From the NCBI GenBank assembly GCA_947258625.1, contig CAMYJN010000132.1, positions 1 through 6,673 of the forward strand: DNA of 6,673 nucleotides. The letters run 5' to 3'. Numbering within the stretch: position 1 is the first letter of the stretch; every line of letters begins with the position of its first letter. Below are positions 5,366 to 6,673 of the stretch, piece by piece. The stretch comes from an uncultured Polyangiaceae bacterium. GTDB lineage: Bacteria > Myxococcota_A > Polyangia > Polyangiales > Houyiibacteriaceae. The notes under the pieces were generated by a model. The model had not been told where the DNA came from. It did not search any database and was given only the letters and a program-made list of their open reading frames with translations. Both the position numbers and the translations under genes were made by a program.

Positions 5366-5450
5366 CGGAGAGGAAGGGATTCGAACCCCCGGTACCTTTC
5401 GGTACACACGATTTCCAGTCGTGCACCTTCGACCACTCGGTCACCTCTCC
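5366..5450 (-). tRNA. tRNA-Ser(GGA)
   Basis: On the minus strand the acceptor stem GGAGAGG (5450-5444) pairs with CCTCTCC (5373-5367), with discriminator G at 5366. The anticodon stem CACGA/TCGTG encloses CTGGAAA, so the anticodon is GGA, reading TCC and TCT. The long variable arm (GTACC-GAAA-GGTAC) marks it as serine. CCA is not encoded; the bases after the discriminator are CCG, so the tail must be completed by the CCA-adding enzyme. A GGCGG/CCGCC hairpin (5452-5464) lies just before its 5' end. Confidence 0.96.
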
Positions 5451-5535
5451 TGGCGGAGTCCGCCTTCCTGTTCGCTTCAGCCTCTGCTTTTTGGGCAGGA
5501 GCTTCTGCGGTCGTCAACTTGTAGGTCAAAGAACC
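5451..5535. other. Spacer between the two minus-strand serine tRNAs
   Basis: This 85-base spacer carries two inverted repeats. GGCGG/CCGCC (5452-5464) abuts the tRNA-Ser(GGA) 5' end, and an imperfect eight-bp stem GCCTCTGC/GCAGGAGC encloses a T-rich loop (about 5481-5503). I see no convincing promoter, which favours a joint tRNA-tRNA-ffs transcript. The hairpins could guide RNA processing. Confidence 0.4.
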
Positions 5536-5623
5536 TGGCGGAGAGCAAGGGATTCGAACCCTTGGTACCTCTCGGTACACTTGATTTCGAATCAAGCACC
5601 TTCGACCACTCGGACAGCTCTCC
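5536..5623 (-). tRNA. tRNA-Ser(CGA)
   Basis: On the minus strand the acceptor stem GGAGAGC (5623-5617) pairs with GCTCTCC (5546-5540); the discriminator is G (5539) and CCA is encoded (5538-5536). The anticodon stem CTTGA/TCAAG encloses TTCGAAA, so the anticodon is CGA, reading TCG. The variable arm is a stem of GTACC/GGTAC. It begins 31 bases after the tadA stop codon. Confidence 0.97.
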
Positions 5624-5654
5624 GCGCCGGAAGCTAGCAAAACGCATTGGGGTG

Positions 5655-6140
5655 TCAACGGCCGTTCCGAGGCTTGTTCTGGGCGCGAATTGCAGCGAAA
5701 AAATCGCTCAGCAGCATGCTGCACGCATCGCCTAAAACGCCCGGCACGCAGTCGAACGTGTGGTTGAGACGCGCGTCGCTTCCGATCTTGTAGAGGGTTT
5801 GGGTGGCGCCTGCTTTCGGGTCGTCGCAGCCCCAGACGACCCGCGGCACCCGTGCGTTGACCAGCGCGCCGGCGCACATGGGGCAGGGCTCGAGGGTCAC
5901 ATAGAGCGCGGTGTCGATCAGTCGCCAACTGCCGAGGCGTTTGGCTGCGTCACGAATCGCGATCATCTCGGCGTGCTGGGTGGGGTCTTGCGAGGCCTCG
6001 CGCTCGTTGTGACCGCGGCCGATGATGTGTCCTTCGTGTACGATCACCGCGCCGACGGGGACTTCGCCCTTGGCCTCGGCGAGGCGCGCTTCGGCGATGG
6101 CCGCCTGCATCCACTGATCGTCCGGGTTTTGGTTCGTCAT
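5655..6140 (-). CDS. tadA: tRNA-specific adenosine deaminase TadA
   Basis: This 161-residue cytidine/adenosine deaminase-fold enzyme converts A34 to inosine in tRNA-Arg(ACG). The zinc site is complete: H56 and catalytic E58 in HAE, and C86 and C89 in PCPMCAG. Other family signatures are EVPVGAVIV (26-34), GxGHNxR (41-47), and the DPKAG region (107-111) before the C-terminal helix. Length is typical of bacterial TadA. The ATG overlaps the stop codon of the upstream epimerase gene as ATGA, which implies translational coupling and explains the lack of a strong ribosome site. A longer reading frame upstream of this ATG is the out-of-frame shadow of the epimerase gene. The tRNA substrate gene lies at 4260-4336. 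Confidence 0.96.
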   Translation of the reverse strand: MTNQNPDDQWMQAAIAEARLAEAKGEVPVGAVIVHEGHIIGRGHNEREASQDPTQHAEMIAIRDAAKRLGSWRLIDTALYVTLEPCPMCAGALVNARVPRVVWGCDDPKAGATQTLYKIGSDARLNHTFDCVPGVLGDACSMLLSDFFAAIRAQNKPRNGR

Positions 6141-6673
6141 CGGCCGACCCGGGTTTGGCGGTACCAGGTGGCGAGCGCGGCCAAGCCTTGCTCGCGCGTG
6201 ACGAGGGGCTCGTAGCCGAGGTCGCGTTTGGCTCTGTTCATCTCGAAGGCACTCGTCTGTCCGCGCAGGATCACCTGGGTCGGGTGCAGGGACGATAGCC
6301 CGGTCCTCGCTGTGCTCCAGGCCCAGCGATACGGGCCGCCGCTCCGTGGTGGGTTCCAATCGAGGGCAGCGCTGAGCTCGGTGAAGAAGTCGCGGGACAC
6401 CGAGAGCTCGGTGTCGACGACGTAGTAGACCCTGCCGGTCGTGATTTTCGTCTCGAGGGCGCAGCGCACGGCATGAGCGAGGTTGCCGATGTAGGTGGTC
6501 GACAGCAGTTTCTTGCCGCCGCCGAGGATTCGAATGCCGCCTCGCCCGGCCTCGCTCTCCCAGCCGGGCAGGTGCGTCGTGTCTCCCGGCCCCCAAACCA
6601 GGGAGGGCCGGAGCACCGACGTTCGGAAACCGCGTCGACCCGACACGCGGACGAGCTCCTCGGCACGAAGCTT
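6137..6673 (-). CDS. NAD(P)-dependent epimerase / 3-beta-HSD-like SDR, 5'-truncated
   Basis: Only the C-terminal part (about 178 residues) is in the window; the frame stays open to the right edge. The visible protein starts KLRAEELV, which follows the YxxxK motif in extended short-chain dehydrogenases, so the edge Lys is probably the catalytic Lys. Next come VLRPSLVWGPGD (conserved after the active site), a VRCALE helix, a YYVVDTE strand, and a C-terminal NRAKRDLGYEPLVTREQGL stretch typical of epimerase/3-beta-HSD family substrate lobes. The missing N terminus would hold the NAD-binding GxxGxxG. Substrates may be nucleotide sugars or sterol-like alcohols; this cannot be settled here. It is coupled to tadA by a 4-base overlap. 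Confidence 0.85.
   Translation of the reverse strand, partial: KLRAEELVRVSGRRGFRTSVLRPSLVWGPGDTTHLPGWESEAGRGGIRILGGGKKLLSTTYIGNLAHAVRCALETKITTGRVYYVVDTELSVSRDFFTELSAALDWNPPRSGGPYRWAWSTARTGLSSLHPTQVILRGQTSAFEMNRAKRDLGYEPLVTREQGLAALATWYRQTRVGR

Noticed and set aside
6141..6596. N-terminal extension of tadA
   Set aside because: The added residues are shadow translation of the epimerase gene. The ATG at 6140 gives normal TadA length and an ATGA overlap.

Overview
This window is GC-rich bacterial DNA. It looks like the chromosome of a member of the Myxococcota or a related former deltaproteobacterium. The best clues are a secreted protein ending in a MYXO-CTERM-like tail (Cys, short linker, hydrophobic segment, Arg-Arg), several exported proteins of types common in that group, and GC-rich third codon positions. 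The taxon is an inference, because no rRNA or marker gene is present. Both outer genes run off the window.

Layout. (1) Left edge, + strand: the 3' part of a phosphotransferase (APH-like kinase) gene, ending at 887. (2) 888-1389: a roughly 500-base convergent intergenic region with GC-rich hairpins, a run of eight C, and a 180-bp array of exactly 30 hexamers (1131-1310) with the pattern YCAGYG. (3) 1390-3966, - strand: three closely spaced genes (gaps of 23 and 31 bases), probably one transcript. In order of transcription they encode a secreted TIMP/NTR-like protein with a MYXO-CTERM-like tail, a predicted lipoprotein with 11-residue coiled-coil repeats and a C-terminal membrane segment, and a HAD class IIA hydrolase. 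(4) 4009-4336, + strand: tRNA-Ser(GCT) and tRNA-Arg(ACG). Each has a plausible sigma70-type promoter, and the two promoters share spacer sequence. (5) 4405-5187, - strand: an exported protein with a Gly/Tyr/Trp-rich stretch, a PEGA-like region and two membrane segments. (6) 5242-6673, - strand: a partial NAD-dependent epimerase/3-beta-HSD-like gene, tadA (4-base overlap), tRNA-Ser(CGA), tRNA-Ser(GGA), and ffs (small SRP RNA) ending in a T-run terminator.

How they work together. The right half is a translation and secretion cluster: four tRNA genes, the SRP RNA and the tRNA deaminase TadA. TadA's established substrate is A34 of tRNA-Arg(ACG), and that tRNA gene lies about 1.3 kb away. The tRNA-Ser(GCT) and tRNA-Ser(GGA) genes are nearly identical over their ends and lie in opposite orientations, so they form inverted repeats around tRNA-Arg, the exported-protein gene and ffs. 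The left half encodes envelope proteins of unknown role. I see no mobile element, CRISPR array or complete undescribed defence system. The most unusual items are the hexamer array, the TIMP-like protein with a predicted free N-terminal Cys-x-Cys, the hendecad-repeat lipoprotein, and a HAD hydrolase lacking the usual second aspartate.
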